A DNA stretch of 64,000 bases, taken from Sphingomonas cannabina. Lineage in GTDB: Bacteria; Pseudomonadota; Alphaproteobacteria; Sphingomonadales; Sphingomonadaceae. The notes under the pieces were generated by a model. It was not told where the DNA came from. It worked only from the letters and a program-made list of their open reading frames with translations, and searched no databases. Each line of letters begins with the position of its first letter. Position 1 is the first letter of the stretch. The DNA is taken from assembly GCF_021391395.1 (NCBI RefSeq), contig NZ_CP090059.1, forward strand, positions 2,217,001-2,281,000, read 5' to 3'. A program made the position numbers and the translations under genes. Below, in pieces: positions 48,083 through 56,345 of this stretch.

Positions 48083-49120
48083 ATGTATGACGATCATTAC
48101 GGATTGAGCGGGCGACCGTTCCAGCTGACGCCCGATCCGCGCTTCTGGTTCGACACGGCCACGCACCGCAAGGCGATGGCCTATCTCGGCTATGGCCTCA
48201 GCCAGGGCGAAGGCTTCATCGTCATCACCGGCGACATCGGTGCGGGCAAGACCACGCTGGTCGGCCACCTTATGGCGACGGTCGACCGCGAGCGGCTCAA
48301 CATCATCACCATCGTCTCGACCCAGATCGCGGCCGACGACCTGCTGCGCACCGTCGCCGCGGGGCTGCGCGTCGACGGCGCCGGCAAGAGCAAGGCGGAG
48401 TTGCTCTCGGCGATCGAGAAGGGGCTGCACGCGGCCGCCCGCGCCGGCCGGCGCACGCTGCTGATCGTCGACGAGGCGCAGGCGCTGCCGGTCGACAGCC
48501 TGGAGGAGCTCAGGATGCTCTCCAACTTCCAGGCGGGCGGGCATCCGCTGCTGCAGATCTTCCTGCTCGGCCAGCCCGAGTTCCGCGACCGGCTGCAGGA
48601 CCCGCGGCTGGAGCAGCTGCGCCAGCGGGTGATCGCGATGCATCACCTCGGCCCGATGGAAGCGGAAGAGGTCGAGCCCTACCTCAGCCACCGCCTGTCG
48701 GTGGTCGGCTGGAACGGCCGCCCGCGCTTCGAGCCCGAGGCGGTGGCGGCGATGTACCGCTGGTCGGACGGCGTCCCGCGCCGGCTGAACCAGCTCGCCA
48801 GCCGTATGTTGCTGTTCGGCGCGATCGAGAGTCTCGACAGCTTCTCGGCCGAAGACGTCGCCGACGTGATCGCCGATTTCGATCAGGACGCCGCCTCGCG
48901 CGCCGTCCGGCCGGACCCGATCGTCGCGGAGTCGATCCGCGCCGAGCCGCAGCCGGTGCAGCTGGCCGATGCCGCGATCGAGCGCCGGCTCGTAGAGCTG
49001 GAGAAGCGGCTGGAAGCGCAGGACGCCGCGCTGCGCCGCGTGCTGACGCTGCTGGTCGACTGGGTCGAAAGCGACGAGCGGCGGCCGGACGTGAGCCCAT
49101 TGTTCCAGCGGGCGGGGTGA
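48083..49120 (+). CDS. XrtA-associated ExeA-like AAA ATPase
   Basis: This 345-aa ATPase begins with YDDHYGLSGRPFQLTPDPRF, the start shared with ExeA/GspA-type proteins. Walker A is GDIGAGKTTLVGHL and Walker B is LLIVDEAQALPVDSLEELRM. A sensor region follows (QIFLLGQPEFRDRL; QRVIAMHHLGPM). The C-terminal tail has a coiled-coil look (ERRLVELEKRLEAQDAALRR). It is regularly present in exosortase A loci and may energise or regulate export. It lies 35 bases after the barrel gene and 7 before the deacetylase gene. Confidence 0.9.
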   Translation: MYDDHYGLSGRPFQLTPDPRFWFDTATHRKAMAYLGYGLSQGEGFIVITGDIGAGKTTLVGHLMATVDRERLNIITIVSTQIAADDLLRTVAAGLRVDGAGKSKAELLSAIEKGLHAAARAGRRTLLIVDEAQALPVDSLEELRMLSNFQAGGHPLLQIFLLGQPEFRDRLQDPRLEQLRQRVIAMHHLGPMEAEEVEPYLSHRLSVVGWNGRPRFEPEAVAAMYRWSDGVPRRLNQLASRMLLFGAIESLDSFSAEDVADVIADFDQDAASRAVRPDPIVAESIRAEPQPVQLADAAIERRLVELEKRLEAQDAALRRVLTLLVDWVESDERRPDVSPLFQRAG

Positions 49121-49127
49121 TCCCACC

Positions 49128-49970
49128 ATGCGCAACGCGCTCTCGGTCGACGTCGAGGAATGGTTCCAGGTCGGCGCTTTCGAGCGCACGATCGATCGCG
49201 CCGATTGGGAGCGTCTCGAATCGCGCGTGGTGGCGAACACGACCCGCGTGCTCGACCTGTTCGACGAAAGCGGGGCCAAGGCGACTTTCTTCACATTGGG
49301 CTGGGTGGCGGAGCGACATCCCCGGCTGATCCGCGACATCGTCGCACGCGGGCATGAGATCGCGAGCCATGGCTGGGGCCATGACCGCGTCTTCACCTTC
49401 ACGCCCGAGCAGTTCCGGGCCGACCTCGCCCGCGCCAGGGCGGCGCTGGAGGATGCGGGCGGGCAGGCCGTCAAAGGCTATCGCGCGCCGAGCTTCTCGA
49501 TCGACGCACGCACGCCCTGGGCACACCCGATCCTTGCCGAGGAGGGCTACACCTATTCGTCTAGCGTCGCGCCGATCCGGCACGACCATTATGGCTGGGG
49601 CGAATCGCCGATCGGTGCGCACCGGCCGGTCGCGGGCTCGGACTTCATCGAGCTACCGATCACGATGATACGCTTCGGCGGGCGAAGCGTGACCACCGGC
49701 GGCGGCTTCTTCCGCCTGCTGCCGCGCGTCCTGACCGATCGCGCGGTGGAGAGCGTCAACCGTCGTGCCGGGCGGCCCGGCGTCTTCTATTTCCATCCCT
49801 GGGAGATCGATCCCGATCAGCCACGTGTCAGAGGCGCGCCGCTCAAGTCGCGGCTGCGCCATTATGCGCGGCTGGGCGGCATGGCGGGCAAGCTGCGCCA
49901 CCTGCTGCGCCGCCATGAATGGGGTCGGGTCGACGGCGTCGTCGCGCGCGAGGCGGAGCGGATCGCGTGA
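49128..49970 (+). CDS. XrtA-associated polysaccharide deacetylase
   Basis: This 280-aa NodB-fold deacetylase removes acetyl groups from the nascent polymer. Motif 1 is SVDVEEWFQVGAFERTI with the metal aspartate. Motif 2 is GHEIASHGWGHD (SHGxxH). Motif 3 is KGYRAPSFSID, and the late motif is VFYFHPWEIDPDQPR. No signal peptide is present, the usual state in XrtA loci. The gene overlaps the FemAB-like gene by 4 bases. Confidence 0.93.
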   Translation: MRNALSVDVEEWFQVGAFERTIDRADWERLESRVVANTTRVLDLFDESGAKATFFTLGWVAERHPRLIRDIVARGHEIASHGWGHDRVFTFTPEQFRADLARARAALEDAGGQAVKGYRAPSFSIDARTPWAHPILAEEGYTYSSSVAPIRHDHYGWGESPIGAHRPVAGSDFIELPITMIRFGGRSVTTGGGFFRLLPRVLTDRAVESVNRRAGRPGVFYFHPWEIDPDQPRVRGAPLKSRLRHYARLGGMAGKLRHLLRRHEWGRVDGVVAREAERIA

Positions 49971-51040
49971 CGCTACCGCTGCTAGACCGGCCGGTCGCCT
50001 GCCGTCTCGCCGACCTCGGCGATGGCGAGGAACGGGCGCGGATCGCGGCCTTCGTGGAGACGCATCCGCCGGGAACGCCGTTCCATCTCGCCGAGTGGAG
50101 TGTCGCGGTGGCGGATGGATGCGGGCAGGCGGCTCGCTATCTCGTCGCCGAGGGAGCCGACGGGGCCCTGCTCGGCGTGCTTCCGCTGACGTTGGTCCGG
50201 TCGCGGCTGTTCGGGACGGCGCTGGTTTCGGCCGGCTTCGGGGTGAGCGGAGGCGTGCTGTCCATCGATCGCGCGGCGACGCGGGCGCTGGCCGAGCAGG
50301 CCTGGGCGATCGCGGGGGAGGCGGGCGCCTCCAGCCTCGAGCTGCGCGGCGGCGAGGCGCCGAGCGATGCCTTCCACACCGATACCGATACCTATCTCGG
50401 CTTCGTCACAGATCTCGCGGCCGACGACGAGGCGCAGCTTGCCGCCATCCCGCGCAAGCAGCGCGCGGAGGTGCGCAAGTCGTTCGACAAGGGGCTGGAG
50501 ATCACCACCGGCTCAGGCAAGGCCGATCGCGATGCCCATTATCGCGTCTATGCGGCATCGGTCCGCAATCTCGGCACGCCGGTGTTCCCGAAGGCGCTTT
50601 TCGCGGCTGTCCTGCGCCACTTCGGCGACGCGGCGGATATCCTCACCGTCCGTCGAGAGGGCAAGCCGGTGGCAAGCGTGCTCAGCCTCTACTGGAACGG
50701 CACCGTCTATCCCTATTGGGGCGGCGGCACCGAGGCCGCACGTGCGCTGCGCGCCAACGATGCCATGTACTATGCGCTGATGAACCACGCCCGCCGCCGT
50801 GGCTGCCGGAGGTTCGACTTCGGCCGCTCCAAGGCGGGCACCGGCGCGGCGGCGTTCAAGCGCAACTGGGGTTTCGAGGGCGTGCCGCTCGCCTATCACG
50901 TCCGTACCGCGGACGGCGCGGCGCCGCGATCGGTCAATCCGCTCGATCCCAGATATGCGCGGCGCATCGTGCTGTGGAAGAAGCTGCCGCTGCCCGTCGC
51001 CAATCTGATCGGGCCGTTCATCGCGCGCGGGCTCGGTTGA
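49967..51040 (+). CDS. FemAB-family XrtA/PEP-CTERM-associated protein
   Basis: The 357-aa protein has the double acyl-transferase fold of FemAB-like proteins: PPGTPFHLAEWSVAVADGCG in the N-terminal half, then AEVRKSFDKGLEI and the conserved YWNGTVYPYWGGGTEAARAL, and RRFDFGRSKAGTGAAAFKRN near the end. It probably adds an aminoacyl group to the polymer or a lipid precursor, but the substrate is unknown. The GTG start overlaps the deacetylase stop by 4 bases. Confidence 0.88.
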   Translation: MTLPLLDRPVACRLADLGDGEERARIAAFVETHPPGTPFHLAEWSVAVADGCGQAARYLVAEGADGALLGVLPLTLVRSRLFGTALVSAGFGVSGGVLSIDRAATRALAEQAWAIAGEAGASSLELRGGEAPSDAFHTDTDTYLGFVTDLAADDEAQLAAIPRKQRAEVRKSFDKGLEITTGSGKADRDAHYRVYAASVRNLGTPVFPKALFAAVLRHFGDAADILTVRREGKPVASVLSLYWNGTVYPYWGGGTEAARALRANDAMYYALMNHARRRGCRRFDFGRSKAGTGAAAFKRNWGFEGVPLAYHVRTADGAAPRSVNPLDPRYARRIVLWKKLPLPVANLIGPFIARGLG

Positions 51041-51041
51041 G

Positions 51042-52256
51042 ATGGGCGACATATTGTTCCTCGCCCACCGCGTGCCGTTCCCGCCCGACCGCGGCGACAA
51101 GATCCGCGCCTATCACATCCTGAAGCACCTCGCGGCGCACAGGCGGGTGCATCTGGTCACCTTCGCCGAAAGCTCGCACGACATGAAGGCCAAGGGCGGG
51201 CTGGATCGGTTGACCGCCAACCGCTCGATCTTCTGGCGCTCCAAGACGCGGGCGCGAGCCGTGCTGGAGGCGCTGGTCTCCGGCCAGGCTGCGTCGGTCA
51301 CCGCTTTCCGCCATCCGATGGTGCCGGGCGCGGTGCGGGCGCTGCTCGCGCGTCATGCGATCGACACCATCTACGTCTTCTCGAGCCAGATGGCGCAGTA
51401 TCTGCCGCCGCCGAGCCCGCGCCGCCGCGTGGTGATGGACTTCGTCGACGTCGATTCGGCCAAGTTCGCCGATTATGCCAAGGGCGCGCGTTGGCCGATG
51501 AGCTGGCTCTATCGGCGCGAGGCGTCGGCGCTGCTCGCCCACGACCGCGCCGTCGCTACGCGCGCCGATCTCAGCCTGTTCGTGAGCGAGGCGGAAGCGG
51601 CGCTGTTCCGCGCCCGTACCGGTGCCGAGCGCGTCCATGCGGTCGAGAACGGCATCGATGCCGACCGGTTCGCTCCCGATGCGGATTTCCGTCGGATCGA
51701 ATCCCAGGGCCAACTCATCGTCTTCACTGGGCAGATGGATTATCCGCCCAATGTCGAGGCGGTGACCTGGTTCGCCCGCTCGGTGCTGCCGCACATCCGC
51801 CTGCGCCACCCCGATGCGCGCTTCGCGATCGTCGGCCGCAACCCGACCGCGGAGGTGGAGGCATTCGCGCGCGGCGAAGGCGTTATCGTCACCGGCGAAG
51901 TGCCCGACGTCCGCGGCTGGCTGGCCGCGGCGGCGGTGGTGGTGGCGCCGCTCAAGCTCGCGCGGGGGGTGCAGAACAAGGTGCTGGAGGCGATGGCGAT
52001 GGCGCGGCCGGTGGTCGTCTCGGGCGCGGCCGCCGAAGGGATCGATCATGACGGCACGATCTGCGTCGCCGATGACGTAGCGGGTATCGCGGATGCAGTG
52101 GTCGCGCTGCTCGACGATCCCGACCAGGCGGAGGAGCTGGGCCGCTCCGCCCGCGAGCAGGTGAAGCGGCGCTATGGCTGGGAGGCGCGGCTGGCGGTGC
52201 TCGACGAGCTGCTCGGCCTCACGCCGCGCAGGCAGCGACGGTCGGCGGCGGCGTGA
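51042..52256 (+). CDS. XrtA-associated glycosyltransferase (GT-B fold)
   Basis: This 404-aa transferase has the family start LFLAHRVPFPPDRGDKIRAY and the C-terminal donor site FTGQMDYPPNVEAV, then VAPLKLARGVQNKVLEAMAM, as in GT4-like enzymes. It should add one sugar to the lipid-linked repeat unit. One base separates it from the FemAB-like stop, and its own stop overlaps the exosortase start by 4 bases. The sugar donor cannot be inferred. Confidence 0.92.
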   Translation: MGDILFLAHRVPFPPDRGDKIRAYHILKHLAAHRRVHLVTFAESSHDMKAKGGLDRLTANRSIFWRSKTRARAVLEALVSGQAASVTAFRHPMVPGAVRALLARHAIDTIYVFSSQMAQYLPPPSPRRRVVMDFVDVDSAKFADYAKGARWPMSWLYRREASALLAHDRAVATRADLSLFVSEAEAALFRARTGAERVHAVENGIDADRFAPDADFRRIESQGQLIVFTGQMDYPPNVEAVTWFARSVLPHIRLRHPDARFAIVGRNPTAEVEAFARGEGVIVTGEVPDVRGWLAAAAVVVAPLKLARGVQNKVLEAMAMARPVVVSGAAAEGIDHDGTICVADDVAGIADAVVALLDDPDQAEELGRSAREQVKRRYGWEARLAVLDELLGLTPRRQRRSAAA

Positions 52257-53779
52257 CGCTGGTTTACCCCAGGAGCGCGTTCGCGGCGGCTATGCCCGCC
52301 GCCTGGCGGACGCCACTCGTCTTGCTTGCGGGCGCATGGGCGGCACTGCTCATATTGTTCCACAGCGATGTCGCGGACCTTGCCGGCATCTATTGGAACA
52401 GCACCACCTTCGGCCATTGCCTGTTCGTTCCGCCGGTGATCGCCTGGCTGGTATGGCAGCGCCGGCGCGAGCTCGCGCTGCTCAAGCCCGAGGCGTGGTG
52501 GGGCGGGCAGGCGATCGTCGTGGCGGGTGCCGTCGCCTGGTTCCTGGGAGATGCGGCGGGCGTCGCCTTCGCACGGCACCTCGGTCTCATAGTGATGATG
52601 CAGGGCGCGGTCGTTGCGATCCTCGGATGGGGCATCGCGCGAGGGCTGTTGTTCCCGCTCGCATATATGATGTTCCTCGTCCCCTTCGGCGAGGCGCTGG
52701 AAAGCCCGCTCCAGACCGTCACCGTCGCGATCACCATGCCCTTGCTCCACCTCTTCGCCGTGCCGGCGAGCGTCGACGGAGTGCTGATCACCATCCCCAA
52801 CGGCTATTTCGAGGTGGCCGAGGCCTGCTCGGGCGCCAAGTTCGTGATCGCGATGGTGGCCTACGGCGCGCTGGTGGCGAACGTCTGCTACGTCTCGTGG
52901 CGCCGGCGCATCGCCTTCTTTGCGATGGCGTTGGTCGTCCCGGTGATCGCCAATGGTCTGCGTGCATTCGGCACCATCTATGCCGCGCATCTCACCTCGA
53001 TGGAGGCGGCGACCGGGTTCGACCATATCGTCTACGGTTGGGTGTTCTTCGGGTTGGTGATGGCGGCGGTGCTGGCGATCGGCTGGCGCTGGTTCGACCG
53101 CGATCCGGATGCGTCCTGGTTCGATCCCGCCAAGCTGGCCGGGCCGGCGCGCGGGCAGTCGGATCCCTGGACGGCGGCCGGTGCCGCGATCGCGCTGGCG
53201 ACGCTCGCCTATGCCGGCGGCGCCGTCGTAGTCGGCCGCAGCGATGCGCTGCCGGCGCAGCTCGCGCTACCGGAAGTGCCGGGCTGGCATCGCGTGCCGC
53301 TCAGCACGGCGGCGCCCTGGACGCCCTATTATCCGACCGCCGACCATGGCCTGATCGGCCGTTATCAGGATGCCGCCGGGCACCGCGTCGACCTTGCCGT
53401 CGTGGTCTATGCCGGCCAGCGCGAGGGGCATGAGCTGGTGAGCTTCGGTCAGGGCGTGCTGCGCGAGAACGATCGCTGGGTGCGGATCGAGGACCTGCCC
53501 GCGCTGGCCGGCGGCTCGGTCCAGCGCATCACCGCGCCGGGACCAGTGGAACGCGAGGTCGCGACTTGGTACCGGGTCGCCGGCATGACGACCTCCGATC
53601 CCGGCCAGGTGAAGCTGGCGACCCTCAAGGCGAAGCTGCTGGGCGGACCCCAGTGCGCCGTGGCGATCCATCTCTCGGCCGAACGCGCCGACGGCGATGC
53701 GCGGGCGGCGATGGCCGCCTTCCTCGCCGCGGCGGGACCGGTCGACCGGCTCGCCGACCGCATCGCTGCGGGACGCTGA
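52253..53779 (+). CDS. xrtA: Exosortase A fused to EpsI domain
   Basis: This 508-aa integral membrane protein has an N-terminal exosortase domain (about 1-290, around eight hydrophobic helices) and a C-terminal EpsI/DUF3485 domain (about 305-508). The transpeptidase-like catalytic residues are visible: Cys192 in EACSGAKF, Arg237 in NGLRAFGTIY and His258 in FDHIVYGWVFF. Exosortases cut the C-terminal PEP-CTERM signal of exported proteins. No PEP-CTERM protein is seen in this window, so substrates must be elsewhere. The GTG start overlaps the glycosyltransferase gene by 4 bases. Confidence 0.95.
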   Translation: MTLVYPRSAFAAAMPAAWRTPLVLLAGAWAALLILFHSDVADLAGIYWNSTTFGHCLFVPPVIAWLVWQRRRELALLKPEAWWGGQAIVVAGAVAWFLGDAAGVAFARHLGLIVMMQGAVVAILGWGIARGLLFPLAYMMFLVPFGEALESPLQTVTVAITMPLLHLFAVPASVDGVLITIPNGYFEVAEACSGAKFVIAMVAYGALVANVCYVSWRRRIAFFAMALVVPVIANGLRAFGTIYAAHLTSMEAATGFDHIVYGWVFFGLVMAAVLAIGWRWFDRDPDASWFDPAKLAGPARGQSDPWTAAGAAIALATLAYAGGAVVVGRSDALPAQLALPEVPGWHRVPLSTAAPWTPYYPTADHGLIGRYQDAAGHRVDLAVVVYAGQREGHELVSFGQGVLRENDRWVRIEDLPALAGGSVQRITAPGPVEREVATWYRVAGMTTSDPGQVKLATLKAKLLGGPQCAVAIHLSAERADGDARAAMAAFLAAAGPVDRLADRIAAGR

Positions 53780-53782
53780 GCC

Positions 53783-55666
53783 ATGTGCGGGATCGCGGGG
53801 ATTTTCTACCCCGCCGTCGCCAAGCCGGTCGATCCTGCGCGCATCGCCGCGATGACCGACGCGCAGGCGCACCGCGGGCCCGACGGCCGCGGCGTGTGGA
53901 CCGCGCCGGGGGTGGGGCTCGGCCATCGCATCCTCGCGATCATCGACGTCGGCGGATCGCCGCAGCCGATGCACGCCGGGCCGCTCTCGATCACTTACAA
54001 CGGCGAGATCTACAATTTCGCCGAGCTGCGCGCCGAGCTGGAGGCGAAAGGTGTCCGCTTCGCCACGCATGGCGATACCGAGGTGATTCTCCACGGCTGG
54101 CGCGCCTGGGGGCCGGGGCTGCTCGACCGGCTCGTCGGCATGTTCGCCTTCGCCATCCACGATGCCGAGGCGCAGACGCTGGTGCTCGCCCGCGACCGGT
54201 TGGGCGTGAAGCCGCTCCACTATGTCGAGCTGTCGGACGGTGGGGTCGCTTTCGCTTCTGAACTCAAGGGGTTGCTTGCCCATCCTCTGCTTCGGCGCGA
54301 GGTCGATCCGCGCGCGGTCGAGGATTTCATGGCGCTCGGCTATATCCCCGATCATGCGAGCTTCGTCGCCGGCGTGCGCAAGCTCCCCGTAGGTAGCTTC
54401 CTGCGGCTCGAACGCGGCAGGCCGGTGGGTGCGCCGCAGCGCTATTGGGACGTCGATTTCTCCAAACGTGCCAAAGGGTCAGCCCGAGACCTTGAGGCCG
54501 AGTTGCTGGAACGGATGCGCCATGCGGTGACATCGCGCATGGTCGCCGACGTGCCGCTCGGCGCCTTCCTGTCGGGCGGGGTCGACAGCTCGGCCGTGGT
54601 CGCGCTGATGGCCGAGGCGAGCCCGAAGGCGGTCAAGACCTGCTCGATCGGCTTCGACGAGGCCGACCATGACGAGACCCGCTATGCTCGCTTGGTCGCC
54701 GAGCGTTTCAAGACCGAGCATCGCACCCGTGTCGTCGCGTCGGACGATTTCGCGCTGATCGACCGGCTGGTCGAGGCGTTTGACGAACCCTTTGCCGATG
54801 CCTCGGCGCTCGCCACCTATCGCGTTTCCGAGCTGGCGCGCGAGACGGTGACGGTGGCGCTGTCCGGCGACGGGGCCGACGAGGCGTTCGCCGGCTATCG
54901 CCGCTATCGTTTCCATGCCGCCGAGGAGCGGGTGAGGGGGCTGCTCCCCGCGGGCACGCGTGCCGGGTTGTTCGGCACGCTCGGCCGGCTCTATCCCAAG
55001 GCCGACTGGGCGCCGCGGCCGCTCAGGGCGAAGACGACCCTGCTCGCGCTCGCGGAGGATGGTGCTGCCGCCTATGCCCGCGCCGTCGGCGTCACCACGC
55101 CCGAGACGCGTGACCGCCTCTACACCGATGCGTTCCGCCGCACGCTCGCCGGCCATCGCGGCGAGGATGCGATGATCGGGACGATGCGCGGGGCACCGGC
55201 GCGGACCGGACTCGATGCCGCCCAATATGCCGACATCCATCACTGGCTCCCCGGCGACATCCTCGCCAAGGTCGACCGCACCAGCATGGCGGTGAGCCTG
55301 GAGGCGCGCGAGCCGCTGCTCGACCATCGACTAATCGAGTTCGCGGCGACGTTGCCGCCCCCGCTCCGCATCCGCGCGGGGCAGGGGAAGTGGCTGATGA
55401 AGAAGGCGCTGGAACCCTATCTGCCGAAGGACATCCTCTACCGGCCGAAGATGGGGTTCGTGACCCCGGTCAGCGCCTGGTTCCGCAAGGACCTGGCCGA
55501 GGAGGCGGCGATGCTCGCGCGTTCGCGGGTGCTGGCGCCGTGGTTCGAGCGAGCCGCGTTGGAGCGGCTCGCCGAGGACCATCGCGCCGGCCGTGCGGAG
55601 CACGGCCGGACGCTGTGGCAGCTGATGATGCTGGATCGCAGCCTGTCGCGCGTGCTTGGAGTCTAG
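53783..55666 (+). CDS. XrtA-associated amidotransferase (asparagine-synthase-like)
   Basis: This 627-aa protein has an N-terminal glutamine amidotransferase domain with nucleophile Cys2 (MCGIAGIFYP) and SITYNGEIYNFAELRAELEA. A C-terminal ATP pyrophosphatase domain follows with the PP-loop LSGGVDSSAVVALM and the later VALSGDGADEAFAGYRRYRF. It is the amidotransferase 1 type common in exosortase A loci and may amidate a sugar acid or peptide group in the polymer. True asparagine synthesis cannot be excluded. It is the last gene of the plus-strand array, starting 3 bases after xrtA, and is followed by two hairpin repeats. Confidence 0.92.
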   Translation: MCGIAGIFYPAVAKPVDPARIAAMTDAQAHRGPDGRGVWTAPGVGLGHRILAIIDVGGSPQPMHAGPLSITYNGEIYNFAELRAELEAKGVRFATHGDTEVILHGWRAWGPGLLDRLVGMFAFAIHDAEAQTLVLARDRLGVKPLHYVELSDGGVAFASELKGLLAHPLLRREVDPRAVEDFMALGYIPDHASFVAGVRKLPVGSFLRLERGRPVGAPQRYWDVDFSKRAKGSARDLEAELLERMRHAVTSRMVADVPLGAFLSGGVDSSAVVALMAEASPKAVKTCSIGFDEADHDETRYARLVAERFKTEHRTRVVASDDFALIDRLVEAFDEPFADASALATYRVSELARETVTVALSGDGADEAFAGYRRYRFHAAEERVRGLLPAGTRAGLFGTLGRLYPKADWAPRPLRAKTTLLALAEDGAAAYARAVGVTTPETRDRLYTDAFRRTLAGHRGEDAMIGTMRGAPARTGLDAAQYADIHHWLPGDILAKVDRTSMAVSLEAREPLLDHRLIEFAATLPPPLRIRAGQGKWLMKKALEPYLPKDILYRPKMGFVTPVSAWFRKDLAEEAAMLARSRVLAPWFERAALERLAEDHRAGRAEHGRTLWQLMMLDRSLSRVLGV

Positions 55667-55691
55667 AATTTGCTCCATCGGGCTTGAAGCA

Positions 55692-55764
55692 GCTGTTCCC
55701 GGCGAAGGCCGGGGCCCAGTTGCGAGCCGTTCGAGACTGGGCCCCGGCCTTCGCCGGGGAACAG
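55692..55764. repeat. Strong stem-loop (repeat) after the exosortase array
   Basis: Arms of about 28 bases (core GGCGAAGGCCGGGGCCCAG and its complement) with one single-base indel enclose a 17-base loop. It lies just after the amidotransferase gene in a convergent junction and could terminate transcription of the array. No T-run follows, so factor-independent termination is not shown. Confidence 0.8.
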
Positions 55765-55792
55765 ATTCAAACTAGCTGAACCTGACTTTCAT

Positions 55793-55859
55793 ACCCCGTT
55801 CGTCCCGAGCGAGGTCGAGGGACACAGTGTCTCGACTTCGCTCGACACGAACGAGGGTC
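55793..55859. repeat. Imperfect palindromic repeat before the MAPEG gene end
   Basis: Arms CGTTCGTCCCGAGCGAGGTC and GACTTCGCTCGACACGAACG pair with a few mismatches around ACACAGTGT. Its end overlaps the stop of the MAPEG gene, so transcripts from either side would form this hairpin. Confidence 0.75.
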
Positions 55860-56283
55860 AGAATACCGCGATTGCCGCATGCAGCGTCAGCGCCACCAGC
55901 AGCAGCGTCGAGAGCATGAACACCGCGAACCTCGGCGCGACGCGGTTGACGGTCGCCTGGATGAGGCTGTGGACGATGCGCAGGCCGACATAGCCCCAGG
56001 CGATCCACGCATTGACGCCGTTGCCGCCCCCCGTCACCGCCAGCGTCAGCGCGACGGCGTAGAAGATCGTCGGCTGCTCCATCAGATGGTTGTAGTTGTG
56101 CGACGGCCATTGCGCCTTGGGCGGCAGCACGCGATCGGCGTCCGATCCCTTGCCGCCGACCAGCTTGGTGATATCGATGCCGGCCGCGCGCATCGCCGGC
56201 ATCCGGACGGCCATCATCCATAGCCACATCACGAGTGTCCAGGCGATCAGGACGACGACCGGCTTCAGGATTTCAGCGTGCAT
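55858..56283 (-). CDS. MAPEG-family membrane protein
   Basis: This 141-aa four-helix membrane protein belongs to the MAPEG group (glutathione- and lipid-metabolism related). The family motif HNYNHLMEQPTIFYAVALTL lies in the middle, with helices PVVVLIAWTLVMWLWMMAV, AWIAWGYVGLRIVHSLIQA and VFMLSTLLLVALTLHAAI around it. The activity is unknown. The ATG lies right at the T-run of the terminator for the upstream gene, so expression needs readthrough or its own promoter overlapping that hairpin. Confidence 0.88.
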   Translation of the reverse strand: MHAEILKPVVVLIAWTLVMWLWMMAVRMPAMRAAGIDITKLVGGKGSDADRVLPPKAQWPSHNYNHLMEQPTIFYAVALTLAVTGGGNGVNAWIAWGYVGLRIVHSLIQATVNRVAPRFAVFMLSTLLLVALTLHAAIAVF

Positions 56284-56284
56284 G

Positions 56285-56318
56285 AAAAAGCCTCCCCCAG
56301 ATTGTCTCCGGGGGAGGC
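56285..56318 (-). terminator. Rho-independent terminator of the deoxyhypusine-synthase-like gene
   Basis: On the minus strand GCCTCCCCC, an 11-base loop and GGGGGAGGC are followed at once by TTTTT, 28 bases after the stop of the 56346 gene. This is the only textbook intrinsic terminator I can point to in the window. Confidence 0.9.
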
Positions 56319-56345
56319 TGCCTCAGTCAGTTGCGATGTGCAACC

